From: Gammaproteobacteria bacterium
Lineage (GTDB): Bacteria; Pseudomonadota; Gammaproteobacteria; Pseudomonadales; Pseudomonadaceae
DNA: 59,326 nucleotides
Direction: 5' to 3'
NCBI GenBank assembly: GCA_018826895.1
Contig: JAHJYA010000087.1
Location: 1-59,326, forward strand
Shown here: one piece after another, positions 9,394 through 19,161 of the stretch
Numbering within the stretch: the first letter of the stretch is position 1
How the letters are laid out: each line of letters begins with the position of its first letter
Notes under the pieces: generated by a model
Seen by the model: the letters and a program-made list of their open reading frames with translations, nothing else
The model's database searches: none
Told to the model about the DNA's origin: nothing
Made by a program: the position numbers and the translations under genes

Positions 9394-12188
9394 GGCAGCG
9401 GCTCCTGGGTGGTAGTGGTGACGCGCAAAACTGTGACGGGCAGGTGGGCGAGCACCTGGCTGAGTGGCAGGGTCTTATCGGTTAGCGGCTGCCAGTCGGC
9501 GTCGATACCGCCCTGGTAGCGGTTCGCCTGCCAATCCGGCGGCAGCAATACGGCGGTGTCGCCCCAGCGTTCGGCGGGGATGTGTGGCTGGCCATCGACC
9601 AGCGCGCTGGCGCGGCACGGCAGGATCACCACCAGGCGCTCCTCGCCGTGGCAACGGGCGAAGGCCAGCACCTGATCGGCCTGGGCACCGCGCACCTGCA
9701 GCGGGATGTAGCTGCCCGCCGCGAACAGCGTCGGCATCTCGGCGCGCAGGGCGAGTACGGCGGTGATCAAGCGTTGTTTGATACGCCCATCGCGCCAGTG
9801 AGTGAGCAACTGGGCCGTTGGTTCGGCCGAGGCCAAGCTGGCCGCACGGGCGGGGTAGTCCACGGGGCGACGGTTGTCGGGGTCGACCAGGCTGAAATCC
9901 CAGTAATCGCAGCCCTGATACAAATCCGGGATACCGGGCGCGGTCAGGCGCTGCAGGGTCTGGGCCAGGCTGTTAAGGGCGCCGGGAGCGGCGATCACCT
10001 CCACGGCCGCAGCCAAGGCCTCACGCAGGGGCGCGGCTTCGGGTGACATCAGCAGGCCGTCGAGAAAGTCATGGCAGGCCTGCTCGTAGCGCTCGTTCGG
10101 CGCATTCCAGGTGCTGCGCAGCTTGGCTTCGCGCAGGGCCTTTTGTTGCCACTGGCGCAGGCGTTCGGCATAGGCGGCGATACCGGACTGATCGTCTACC
10201 GCCAGGTCCAGCGGCCAACTGCCGAGCAGGGCCTGGAAGGTGATCAGGCAATCGCCAGCCGAGGGTGCAACGCCGTCATCCAGCTCGACCCTTAGCGGTG
10301 CGGCCAGGTCATACCAGCTCCGCGCCTGTTCGGCGAACCAGTCGCCGCGCTCGCTGAGCACGGCCAGGCGGGCGCGGGTATCTTCGCCGCGTTTGTGGTC
10401 GTGGGTCGCGGTGGTCAGCAGGTTGCCCGGCCAGTGCTGCGCACGGGCCTGGTTGAAGGCATGAAACTCGGCCACGGGCGCACTGAATAGCTGCGGGTCG
10501 AAGCCCACATCGTTACGCGCCAGGGCCACAGCGGAGCGGTAGCAGGCGGTGTCTTCCACGGCTTTGGCGGCGGCCGGTGAGGTCAGTTGCTGGAAGCGCG
10601 TGAGCACGGTTTGCCGCAGATGGCGCGCCTTGCCGGCCGGCACATCACGCAGCGGCTCGCCACCCAGCCAGCGGTCTAGGTGCTGCAACAAGGGCCAGTC
10701 GGCTTCGGCCAGGTCGCTGCGTGCGCCATACAGGGCCTGGGTGAACACTGTCTGGTCAGCCGGGCTGCGGCCGCAAGCGCCGGCATAGGTGCGGTACACC
10801 GGAAAATGCACGATCAGCGCCTGCAGCGCCCGGCGGATAGCGCCCAGGGTCAGGTCGCGGGTGGCCAGGTCGGCGCGGGCGATCAGCAGCAGGCCCTGGG
10901 CGACGGCCTCCAGGTCGCCGGCCAGGGAAGTGCTGAGCACCCACTGGCGCGCGTCGCGCACTTCCACCATAAAGTCGGCCGGGCGCTCGCTGAGCGCGGT
11001 CCAGAGCTCAGCCATGGGCGCTTCACCCTCAGGGGCATGTTGCAGCAGCGACACCTGGTTCATAAATTCGTAACCGGTGGTGCCGTCCACCTGCCAATCG
11101 GCGGGCAGTTGCTCCCCGGCACCAAGAATCTTCTCGACCACGATCAGAAAGTCGTCAGTCGGCCGACCATTGGCGGTCAGCAGGCTGTTGACCCGGCGGC
11201 GCAGCTTGCGGCAATAGGCGCGGGGGTTGGCCAGGCCGTCGATATGGTCGATACGCAGGCCGTCGATCAGACCGCGCTCGATCAGCTCGAAGATTTTTAC
11301 GTGGGTGGCCTCGAACACATCGCTGCGCTCGACGCGCAGGCCGCCCAGCTCATTGATGTCGAAAAAGCGCCGCCAGTTGATGTCATCGGCCGCCGTGTGC
11401 CAGCTCGCCAGGCGGTAATGCTGGCGTTCGAGCAACTGGTGCAGGCGCTGCAAGCCCTCTGGGCTAACCGGCCGGTAACTGGCCATGGCCACCAATACGG
11501 CGTCGGCCATGGGCGACTGGCGCAGCAGCTCGGCAAACTCGCCACGCAGTAGGCGCGCGGCGTGCCAGGCGTCCGCGGTGCCGTCCAGCGCGGCAAAGCG
11601 CACGGCCAACCCCTGCAGTTCAGGTTGTGCGCAGTGGCGTAGCAATTCGGCGTAGGTCGGCGGGGAGAGCGGAAAACGGTGTTCGTAGTGGGCGCAGTAG
11701 AAAGCACCGCCTGGTTTATCCAGGTGCAGGACGATTTCCCCGGCCTGCAGCACCTCGTAATAGTCGGTACGCAGGAAGGGCAGCAGCAACTGGCCACGCA
11801 TCAGCGGGTCGTGGGATTGCCACTGGATATCGAAGAAGGCCGCGTAGGGGCTGGCAACGCCCCATTCGAGCACGTCCAGCCACCAGGGGTTGCCGTCGCC
11901 GCCGACCGCCATGTGGTTGGACACGATGTCAATGATCAGCCCCATGTTGCGGGCGCGCAGGGCACTGACCAGACGCTCAAGCGCCGCTTCACCGCCCAGT
12001 TCGGGGTTGATGCAGGTGGGATCGAGCACATCGTAGCCATGCATCGAGCCCGGCCGCGCCTTGAACAACGGTGAGGCATACAGGTGGCTGACACCCAAGC
12101 CGGCGAAGTAATCGACCCACTCGACGGCGTCGTCGAGGGTGAAACCCTTGTGGAATTGCAAGCGCGCGGTAGCGCGTACTTCAGTCAT
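9390..12188 (-). CDS. treY: Maltooligosyl trehalose synthase TreY
   Basis: A 932-residue GH13 enzyme that isomerises the reducing end of maltooligosaccharides from alpha-1,4 to alpha-1,1, making maltooligosyl trehalose. The N-terminus TEVRATARLQFHKGF and YASPLFKARPGSMHGYD are characteristic. IIDIVSNHMAVGG, GLRIDHIDGLANP (nucleophile Asp, about residue 309) and VEKILGAGEQLP follow. I set the start at the ATG at 12188. The frame stays open further upstream, but that part is antisense to malQ and lacks family sequence. It overlaps the malQ stop by eight bases. The product is cleaved by TreZ from the same operon to yield trehalose. Confidence 0.95.
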   Translation of the reverse strand: MTEVRATARLQFHKGFTLDDAVEWVDYFAGLGVSHLYASPLFKARPGSMHGYDVLDPTCINPELGGEAALERLVSALRARNMGLIIDIVSNHMAVGGDGNPWWLDVLEWGVASPYAAFFDIQWQSHDPLMRGQLLLPFLRTDYYEVLQAGEIVLHLDKPGGAFYCAHYEHRFPLSPPTYAELLRHCAQPELQGLAVRFAALDGTADAWHAARLLRGEFAELLRQSPMADAVLVAMASYRPVSPEGLQRLHQLLERQHYRLASWHTAADDINWRRFFDINELGGLRVERSDVFEATHVKIFELIERGLIDGLRIDHIDGLANPRAYCRKLRRRVNSLLTANGRPTDDFLIVVEKILGAGEQLPADWQVDGTTGYEFMNQVSLLQHAPEGEAPMAELWTALSERPADFMVEVRDARQWVLSTSLAGDLEAVAQGLLLIARADLATRDLTLGAIRRALQALIVHFPVYRTYAGACGRSPADQTVFTQALYGARSDLAEADWPLLQHLDRWLGGEPLRDVPAGKARHLRQTVLTRFQQLTSPAAAKAVEDTACYRSAVALARNDVGFDPQLFSAPVAEFHAFNQARAQHWPGNLLTTATHDHKRGEDTRARLAVLSERGDWFAEQARSWYDLAAPLRVELDDGVAPSAGDCLITFQALLGSWPLDLAVDDQSGIAAYAERLRQWQQKALREAKLRSTWNAPNERYEQACHDFLDGLLMSPEAAPLREALAAAVEVIAAPGALNSLAQTLQRLTAPGIPDLYQGCDYWDFSLVDPDNRRPVDYPARAASLASAEPTAQLLTHWRDGRIKQRLITAVLALRAEMPTLFAAGSYIPLQVRGAQADQVLAFARCHGEERLVVILPCRASALVDGQPHIPAERWGDTAVLLPPDWQANRYQGGIDADWQPLTDKTLPLSQVLAHLPVTVLRVTTTTQEPLP

Positions 12189-14250
12189 GGGAGCTGTCCT
12201 GGGCGCTGCGGCGTGCCTGTGCAAGGCCGTAGAGACGGTGATTGATGCGGGGTATGTCGAGCATCGCGCCGGCGTCCACGGCCCAGCGTCGCCGCCAGTT
12301 GGGGTGCAGGTCGCCGGGGCCCGGCAAATTGGGTTGCTGGTCGCTGGCCATGGCATCTTCGAGGGGCAGCAATACCAGCGGCGCAGGGGTCTGGCCGACA
12401 TAGCCCATGGCGGCATCGAGTAGCGCCTCGGGCTCATCCAGCGCGCGCCCGCTGTGGGCTTCAAGGGCCTCGCGCAGGGCGTGGGCCTCGCGGCGGCGCA
12501 GGCTCAGGTCGCCGGCGGTATGCTCGGCATCGCGGTGGCCGGCGCGCTCACGCCAGTGAATGTCTTCGCCTGTATACCAGCCGCTGATGCTCGGCAAATC
12601 GTGGGTGGTGGTCGTGGCCAGGGCATCGCGGGGCCAGTCGGCCGGAGCGATGAAATGGCCGTGCTGCTGCTCGAACAGCAGCACGCGCATGCCCAGAATA
12701 CCGCGTTGTGCCAGGCGCTGGCGCAGGCCCTCGGGCACGGTGCCGAGGTCTTCGCCGATGACCAGGGCGTTGTGCCGGCTGGCTTCCAGGCTGACCAGCC
12801 GCAACAAGTCGTCCAGCGGGTAATTGAGGTAGCCGCCGTCTTGCGAACCGGCGCCGCGCGGGATCACCCACAGGCGTTGCAGGCCCATGATGTGGTCGAT
12901 GCGGATACCGCCGGCATGGGCCATATTGGCCCGCAGCATTTCAATAAAGGCCCGGTAGCCGTGGCGCACCAAGCCTTCGGGGGAGAAGGCCGAGACACCC
13001 CAGCTTTGCCCGGAACGGTTGAGAATATCCGGCGGCGCACCCACGGTGACACCGCTCAAGAATTCTTCCTGGCGCGACCAGGCCTGGCTGCCGGCTGGGT
13101 CAGCGCCCACGGCCAGATCAGCGATCAGGCCGATGTGCATGCCGGCCTGGCGCGCAGTCGCCTGTACCTGGTCCATGCAGCGCGCCATGAGCCACTGGCC
13201 GAACGCCTGCAACTCGACCTGTTCGCTCAGCGGTGCCAACAGCTGCGCCAAGGCCGCGTGGTCTGGCGCCTGGTACAGCGTCGGCCAGGCTTGCCAATCC
13301 CCGGGCAGGCCCTGGCTCAGCAGGGCGGTGCGCAGGGTCTCGAAGCGGCAATGCAGCAATAAAGCCTCGCCGCCCTCGGCGCAGAAGGCCGCGAAGTCGT
13401 CGCGTAATGGCGCCGCAACCTGGGCGAAATCCAGGTGCAGCTGGCGCAGCAGCGCCTGACGCGCTGCGCTCACGCCGCGCCAGTCGACCAGATCGAGGTC
13501 GCTCAGGCGCTGCCACTCGTCCTCCAACCCGGCGCGCACCAGGGCTGCATCGACGGCTGCCTGGCCAAGCACTTGTGCCGGTGCGGCATACAGCACATTG
13601 CTGAACAACCGGCTGGAGGGCGAGTAGGGGCTGAAAATCTGGTTGTCGCTGCCATACATGGCATGGGTCGGGCTGATGGCCAGGGCATCGGCACCCTTGC
13701 TCGCGGCGCTGCGCACCAGTTCGGCCAGAGCGGCGGTATCGCCCAGGCCGCCGTCGCCCGGGCGGCGCAGCCCGTACAGTTGCGCCGATAGGCCCCAGGC
13801 CAGGCGTCGCGTAGGCGCACACAGCTCGGCCACCGAGGGGCAGGCAGGCGGTGCCACGGCGAGGGTCACCACTTGGTCGGCAATCTCCAGGCGCTGGTAG
13901 CCGCAACTGTGGCAGGCCGGTAACTGCGCCAGGGGACTCAGTGTGCCGTTGTGGGTTTCGCCATTCTCGTAGGTCAGGGTAAAGGCGCTGTCGGGCGCCA
14001 GCCAGCGGGACAGATCCAGGGGCTGGCCCTGATCCACTGTAAGCAGCGGCGGCATACCTGCCTCACGGCGCTGCGCAAGTAATATGGCAAGGCTCTCGGC
14101 GGCCAGATCGTCACTGTCAGCCGGGTGACCCAGGGCGCCGAGCAGCGGCCGTAGGGTGACCTCCTGCAGGCGTTGCGGGTTGCCATCGGCATCCACCCAG
14201 TCCAGGCTCAGACCCGCTTCCTGTGCCAGGCGATAGAGCGCATCACTCAT
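12181..14250 (-). CDS. malQ: 4-alpha-glucanotransferase (amylomaltase) MalQ
   Basis: A 689-residue GH77 disproportionating enzyme that transfers alpha-1,4-glucan segments and so adjusts chain lengths for TreY and GlgA. The N-terminal extension (residues 1 to about 150) is the pseudomonad/enterobacterial type. GH77 motifs are present: GIRIDHIMGL (nucleophile Asp, about 450), VIGEDLGTVP (acid/base Glu, about 495) and TTTHDLPSISGWY (about 549). Start and stop overlap the neighbouring treZ and treY genes by four and eight bases, indicating coupled translation in a single operon. Confidence 0.94.
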   Translation of the reverse strand: MSDALYRLAQEAGLSLDWVDADGNPQRLQEVTLRPLLGALGHPADSDDLAAESLAILLAQRREAGMPPLLTVDQGQPLDLSRWLAPDSAFTLTYENGETHNGTLSPLAQLPACHSCGYQRLEIADQVVTLAVAPPACPSVAELCAPTRRLAWGLSAQLYGLRRPGDGGLGDTAALAELVRSAASKGADALAISPTHAMYGSDNQIFSPYSPSSRLFSNVLYAAPAQVLGQAAVDAALVRAGLEDEWQRLSDLDLVDWRGVSAARQALLRQLHLDFAQVAAPLRDDFAAFCAEGGEALLLHCRFETLRTALLSQGLPGDWQAWPTLYQAPDHAALAQLLAPLSEQVELQAFGQWLMARCMDQVQATARQAGMHIGLIADLAVGADPAGSQAWSRQEEFLSGVTVGAPPDILNRSGQSWGVSAFSPEGLVRHGYRAFIEMLRANMAHAGGIRIDHIMGLQRLWVIPRGAGSQDGGYLNYPLDDLLRLVSLEASRHNALVIGEDLGTVPEGLRQRLAQRGILGMRVLLFEQQHGHFIAPADWPRDALATTTTHDLPSISGWYTGEDIHWRERAGHRDAEHTAGDLSLRRREAHALREALEAHSGRALDEPEALLDAAMGYVGQTPAPLVLLPLEDAMASDQQPNLPGPGDLHPNWRRRWAVDAGAMLDIPRINHRLYGLAQARRSAQDSSHD

Positions 14251-16007
14251 GACGGCAACCTCAGGGTGGCGACCAGACTGCGCGGTGGCAGGGTGCCGCT
14301 CTGCAGGTAGCTGTCGAGCTCTAGCCCCGTGGCAAACAGCAAGTCTGCACCCTCGGCCGGTGGCGCCGCAGCGGCGTCGGCATCGCCCAGATTGAGGTCG
14401 ATGCGCAGCTCACTGCCATCGCCCAGCAGCCAGGCCGAGGTCAGTGCTCCGTCGGCCAACACGGTGACCTGCGCCAGTTGTGCGCCGGGCAGGCGCGGGG
14501 TGATCCAGCGTTGGCGCAACGCCAGCAGTTGTTGGTACAGCGCAGGCCAACCGTGGCTTTGCGCCATGTCAGACGGGCGCTGCGGCACCGACGCGTGGAA
14601 GGTACTCAGGGCATTGGGGTCGGGAATCGTGTTGCGGCGCTCGGCATCGGCAAAGGCGGCAAAGTCGGCGAACTCGCTGCGCCGGCCTTCGCGCACGGCG
14701 TCACCCAGGGCGTCGTGGTGATCGGTGAAAAACAAAAACGGCTGCTCGCAGCCCCATTCCTCGCCCATAAATAGCAGCGGCACCATGGGGCAGAGCAGGT
14801 GCAAGGCCACGGCGGCGCGCAGGGCCTCGGGGTCGGCTAGGCTGACCAGGCGTTCGCCGAAAGCGCGGTTGCCGGTCTGGTCGTGGTTCTGCAAAAACAG
14901 CACGAAGGCGGTCGGTGGCAGGTGCCCACTGGGCTGGCCACGTGCTGTACCGCGGCGTGAGGTTTCACCTTGGTAGATGAAGCCCTCACCCAGGCAGCGG
15001 GCCAGCTTGCGTGTGGCGTCCTGGGAGAAGTCGGCGTAGTAGCCTTCCTGCTCGCCGGTCAACAGGCAGTGCAGGACGTTGTGGCCGTCGTCGTTCCATT
15101 GCGCATCGAAGCCGTCCTGCAGCAGCGCCGCATTGTTGTCTTCGTTCTCCAGCACCAGGTGCACCTGGCGTTCGCTGCCGGTGGCCTGGCGTACCCGTTG
15201 GGCCAGCTCACGGAGAAAATCGTCGTCCTCGATGGCGTGCACCGCGTCCAGGCGCAGGCCGTCGACACGGTAGTCGAGCAGCCACATCAGGGCGTTCTCG
15301 ATAAAGAAGTCGCGCACTTCGCGGCGGCGAAAGTCGATGGCATCGCCCCAGGGCGTCTGCCGGTCGTGGCGAAAGAAGTCGCGGGCGTAAAGGCCGAGGT
15401 AGTTACCGTCCGGGCCGAAGTGGTTATAGATGACGTCGACGAAGACCATCAGACCAAGGCCGTGGGCCTGGTCGATCAGCGCGCGCAGCTCATCCGGGCT
15501 GCCGTACTCACGCTGCGGGGCAAAGGTCAGCACGCCGTCATAGCCCCAGTTGCGCTGCCCGGCAAAACTGCCCAGAGGCATCAGCTCGATGGCGGTAATG
15601 CCCAGCTCGGCCAAGCGCGGCAGCTCGCGGGCCACGCCGGCATAGCCGCCAAGGGCGCCAACGTGTACTTCATAGAGCACCGTCTCGTGCCAGGGCCGGC
15701 CTTGCCAGTCGTTATGCATCCACGGGTAGGCGCGCGGATCGACCACCACACTGGGGCCGTGCACATCATGGGCCTGGGCGCGCGAGGCTGGGTCCGGCAC
15801 CTGGTGCTGGCCGTCGATCAAAAACTGATAACGGGTGCCGGCCGGGCAGGCCACATCGGTGGCGAACCAGCCATGCTCACCGGCCTGCATGGCATAACGG
15901 TCGCCGCTGCCGAGGACCAGCGCCACCTCGTGGGCACTGGGTGCCCAGAGCGCGAAGTTGGTATTGCCGTGCGAGTCGAGGTGGGCACCGTGGGTCGACA
16001 ACGTCAT
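14247..16007 (-). CDS. treZ: Maltooligosyl trehalose trehalohydrolase TreZ
   Basis: A GH13 enzyme of 586 residues that releases trehalose from maltooligosyl trehalose made by TreY. An N-terminal CBM48-like region (about 15-90, NFALWAPSAHEVALVL) is followed by the barrel with YEVHVGALGGYAG, VFVDVIYNHFGPDGNYLG, VDGLRLDAVHAIEDD (nucleophile Asp, about 250) and LLFMGEEWGCEQPF. The ATG at 16007 shares one base with the glgA stop (TGATG). A GTG one codon earlier is the only longer choice. It lies between glgA and malQ in one operon. Confidence 0.94.
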   Translation of the reverse strand: MTLSTHGAHLDSHGNTNFALWAPSAHEVALVLGSGDRYAMQAGEHGWFATDVACPAGTRYQFLIDGQHQVPDPASRAQAHDVHGPSVVVDPRAYPWMHNDWQGRPWHETVLYEVHVGALGGYAGVARELPRLAELGITAIELMPLGSFAGQRNWGYDGVLTFAPQREYGSPDELRALIDQAHGLGLMVFVDVIYNHFGPDGNYLGLYARDFFRHDRQTPWGDAIDFRRREVRDFFIENALMWLLDYRVDGLRLDAVHAIEDDDFLRELAQRVRQATGSERQVHLVLENEDNNAALLQDGFDAQWNDDGHNVLHCLLTGEQEGYYADFSQDATRKLARCLGEGFIYQGETSRRGTARGQPSGHLPPTAFVLFLQNHDQTGNRAFGERLVSLADPEALRAAVALHLLCPMVPLLFMGEEWGCEQPFLFFTDHHDALGDAVREGRRSEFADFAAFADAERRNTIPDPNALSTFHASVPQRPSDMAQSHGWPALYQQLLALRQRWITPRLPGAQLAQVTVLADGALTSAWLLGDGSELRIDLNLGDADAAAAPPAEGADLLFATGLELDSYLQSGTLPPRSLVATLRLPS

Positions 16008-17554
16008 CACAGGCTGGCCCTGCGCATGGACAACTGCACGGGCTTGCTGACCCCAATCAGGTCGCGGTACAGCTGGTCGTAGGGGCGTGCCGACTGGCGC
16101 CAGTACAGCGGGGCGGACATCGCCTGGCAGCGCATGGCACTGAGCAGCGCAGGGTGACGGAACACCTTGAGCGCACGACTGATGGCCTCCAGGTAGCTGT
16201 CTGCGTTGGCCTCGTCGAACAAGAAGCCGCTGACGCCATCTTCGATGGTATCGGCCAGGCCGCCGGTGCGTCGGGCGATCGGCAGGGAGCCAAAACGCTG
16301 GGCGTACATCTGGCTCAAACCGCAGGGCTCGAAGCGCGACGGCATCAGCAGGAAATCACTGCCGGCGTACATGCGCCGGGCATCGGTTTCGTTGAAGCCA
16401 ATCTGCACACCGATCCGTCCCGGGTGGCGCTCAGCCAGCTCGCGCATGGCCTGCTCCAGTTCCGCTTCGCCACGGCCGATGACCGCCAGGCGGCCGCCAC
16501 CGGCGACGATGCGCTCGGCGACTTGCAGGGTCAGGTCGATGCCTTTTTGTTGCACCAGGCGCGAGACCACGGCGAACAGCGGGCCGTCATCGGCATCCAG
16601 GGCAAACAGCTGCTCGACATAGCGGGCATTGGCGCGCTTGCCAGCGAGGTCGCGCGGGCTGAAGCCAGCGACCAGGTGGGCATCCTGCTGCGGGTCCCAG
16701 CTTTCGTCGATGCCGTTGGTAATGCCGCTGAGCTGGCCGCGAATCGCCTTGTGTTTGAGCAGGCCTTCGAGGCCACAGCCGAAGGTTTCGCTGGTGATCT
16801 CGCGGGCATAGGTGCGGCTAACCGTGGTGATGTGGTTGGCATGGGCCAGGCCGGCTTTCATAAACGACAGCTTGCCGTAGAACTCCATGCTCTCGGGGCT
16901 GCTGGCGCTGGCCGGCAGGCCGAGTTCCGGGCTGCAATGCAGGTCGCACAGGCCCTGGTAGGCGAGGTTATGCACGGTAAACACGCTCGGCGTCTTCAGC
17001 CCGCGCCAGGCCATATAGGCCGGCGCCAGGCCCGCTGGCCAGTCGTTGGCGTGCACCAGGTCGGGATGCCAGGCCATGCCGGCGTTGGTCGCGGCGATCT
17101 CGGCAGCCGCCAGGCCCAGGCGGGCGAAACGGATGTGGTTATCCGGCCAGTCGCGCAGTTGCGTGTCACCGTAGGGACCGCCTTCGCGCTCGTACAACTC
17201 CGGGCTGAGCAGCACATAGACAATCAGCCCGTCAGGCAGATCCATGCGGCCAATGCGGCAAGCGGGCAGGGCGGCGTGACCGCCGACTTCACCGACCACG
17301 CGAATCGGGTGGCCGCTGTCGAGCACCTGACGGTAGCCGGGGATCAGCACCCGCACATCGTGGTGCTGGGCCAGGGCTCGGGGTAGGGCTGCCGAGACGT
17401 CGCCCAGACCACCGACCTTTACCAGATCGGCAATTTCCGAGGTGACGAAGAGAATTCGTTGTGTGTCCGCTTGCCGCGTTTCGACGTGCAGGACAGGGCG
17501 CGCCTGCTGCAGGTTGACGTCCGTGATCCGCGCTGATGCCACTGCATTACCCAT
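16007..17554 (-). CDS. glgA: Glycogen synthase GlgA
   Basis: A 515-residue GT5 glucosyltransferase using ADP-glucose to extend alpha-1,4-glucan. The nucleotide-sugar motif K-x-GGLGDV is near the N-terminus (DLVKVGGLGDVSAALPRAL). The C-terminal Rossmann half carries SRFEPCGLSQMYAQRFG and RRTGGLADTI, with the conserved E-x7-E-type glucosyltransferase loop. I prefer the ATG at 17554, preceded by a strong GGAGG 5 nt away, over the ATG at 17605, which lacks a suitable ribosome site. This appears to be the first gene of the operon glgA-treZ-malQ-treY-DUF2934-glgX-PIG-L. About 220 bases separate it from the mscS-like stop, where the operon promoter should lie. I could not pick a clear -10/-35. Confidence 0.93.
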   Translation of the reverse strand: MGNAVASARITDVNLQQARPVLHVETRQADTQRILFVTSEIADLVKVGGLGDVSAALPRALAQHHDVRVLIPGYRQVLDSGHPIRVVGEVGGHAALPACRIGRMDLPDGLIVYVLLSPELYEREGGPYGDTQLRDWPDNHIRFARLGLAAAEIAATNAGMAWHPDLVHANDWPAGLAPAYMAWRGLKTPSVFTVHNLAYQGLCDLHCSPELGLPASASSPESMEFYGKLSFMKAGLAHANHITTVSRTYAREITSETFGCGLEGLLKHKAIRGQLSGITNGIDESWDPQQDAHLVAGFSPRDLAGKRANARYVEQLFALDADDGPLFAVVSRLVQQKGIDLTLQVAERIVAGGGRLAVIGRGEAELEQAMRELAERHPGRIGVQIGFNETDARRMYAGSDFLLMPSRFEPCGLSQMYAQRFGSLPIARRTGGLADTIEDGVSGFLFDEANADSYLEAISRALKVFRHPALLSAMRCQAMSAPLYWRQSARPYDQLYRDLIGVSKPVQLSMRRASL

Positions 17555-17775
17555 ACCCGCCTCCAGACTTCCTTCGTCGCAGGTTCTGCCTGCCATCTCC
17601 CACATCCCCTGCAGTTGCAGGACCGTGTGTGCTTGAATCGCCCGCGGGACATGGCCCGCCCTATTGATGACTGAGCGGGAGCAACGAAAGTTTCAGCTAT
17701 TTTTGCGGCCGGCCAAGGGCCATCAGCGGCATTTTTCTGGGCCGCCGCGCCCCTTGGGCGCAGCGTTTACAGGGG

Positions 17776-18894
17776 TCAAACAGGTGGCTGGTGTTCGGGT
17801 GGCGTGGTGGCTTGCTGCGCATCGGTGGCATCGTTATTCGTGGCCATGTGCAGGGATGCACGAACCCGGGGCAGGGCGTCCGGATACTGGTTGCCAATAA
17901 AGTTGATCAGGTTCTCGCGCAGGTAGCAGCGCAGGTCCCAGTTGCGCGATGAGTCTGGCGAGCTGGCCAGCACCCGCAACTGGATTGCACGCTCACCGGC
18001 CTCGGTCACCTGCAACACGCAGACGCGGCCGTCCCACAACTGCGGCACGCTCTCGCACAGGCGTTGCAGCTCGGCGCGCAGTGGGTCGAGCGGCAGGCCG
18101 TAATCGACCCAGAAGAACACCGAGCCGAGGATCGACGCACTCGAGCGTGTCCAGTTCTGGAACGGGTTCTCGATAAACCACTGCAGTGGCACCACCAGAC
18201 GTCGTTCGTCCCAGATGCGGATGACTACATAAGCCCCGGTGATTTCCTCGATACGCCCCCATTCGCCCTCGACGATCACTACATCGTCCAGGCGGATCGG
18301 CTGGGTGAGGGCGATCTGCAGCCCGGCGATCAGGTTGCCCAACACCGGTTTGGCGGCAAAACCCACGGCCAGGCCGGCGACCCCGGCCGAGGCCAGCAGG
18401 CTGGCGCCGACCTGGCGTGCGGCCGGAAAGGTCATCAGCATGGCGGCAAAGCCGAACAGCACCACGAACACACCCAGTGTGCGGACTAACACCCGGGTTT
18501 GCGTCTGGATGCGCCGCGCGCGCAGGTTGTCGCTGATATCGATGGGGTTGCGCAGCAAGATGATGCGCTCCACCGAGTTGGCGGCCTGCAGGCCCAGCCA
18601 GGTCATGGTGGCGATCAACGCCAACCCCAGCAGGTGGCGGATGATGCCAATAAACGGCAGATCATCCGGTGCGCCGGCGCCGACGCCCTGCAAACCGATC
18701 AATGGGACCAGCACATACAGCGGCGACTTGATCCGCGAAAGCACTTCGCGGCTCATCGGTGCCTTGCGCGTCACGCGCTCGAGCAGGCGGATCAACGAAC
18801 GCGCCGCGATACTCAGCAGCAAAGCGGTGATCAGGGCCGAGAGCAGTGTCTTCAGTGCAGGCGTGTCGAGATAGGCGAGCCAGTCCAAAAACAT
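17776..18894 (-). CDS. MscS-family mechanosensitive channel
   Basis: A 372-residue small-conductance-type channel. Four or so N-terminal transmembrane helices (from FLDWLAYLD to about 165) precede the pore helix and beta domain. GVAGLAVGFAAKPVLGNLIAG is the TM3 pore signature, and DDVVIVEGEWGRIEEIT is the conserved beta-domain entry. The C-terminal cytoplasmic domain runs to about 345, followed by a polar tail rich in Thr, Pro and Gln. The start at 18894 has GGAGG 5 nt upstream. The longer frame to 19020 has no such site. It would release solutes on hypo-osmotic shock, a plausible partner for nearby trehalose synthesis, though that link is only contextual. Confidence 0.9.
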   Translation of the reverse strand: MFLDWLAYLDTPALKTLLSALITALLLSIAARSLIRLLERVTRKAPMSREVLSRIKSPLYVLVPLIGLQGVGAGAPDDLPFIGIIRHLLGLALIATMTWLGLQAANSVERIILLRNPIDISDNLRARRIQTQTRVLVRTLGVFVVLFGFAAMLMTFPAARQVGASLLASAGVAGLAVGFAAKPVLGNLIAGLQIALTQPIRLDDVVIVEGEWGRIEEITGAYVVIRIWDERRLVVPLQWFIENPFQNWTRSSASILGSVFFWVDYGLPLDPLRAELQRLCESVPQLWDGRVCVLQVTEAGERAIQLRVLASSPDSSRNWDLRCYLRENLINFIGNQYPDALPRVRASLHMATNNDATDAQQATTPPEHQPPV

Positions 18895-19161
18895 CAGGGC
18901 CTCCAGTGAGATAAATAGAGAGAGGACAGGGCGTGAGGCAGGAACAGCCCCGACAATTAAGGGGACTGACGAGCGAGCGATTGATTCAATCGAATGCACC
19001 TGTGGCGGCCTCAGGGGCAAAAAAGCTGAACGATTGCGCCACTGAAAAATCCTAATTTGCAGCTCCAGGCCGCTAACAGGCCGTTAAAGCGTTAATTAGG
19101 AACCAGGTCGGCGACCCTAAAAGATGGGCGCGAAAGACCGCACATGAGGCACAGGAATCCC

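Noticed and set aside
14970..17386. Long plus-strand frames (370 and 481 codons) opposite treZ and glgA
   Set aside because: Antisense artefacts of strongly biased GH13/GT5 genes; residues are complements of conserved motifs and no start signals are visible.
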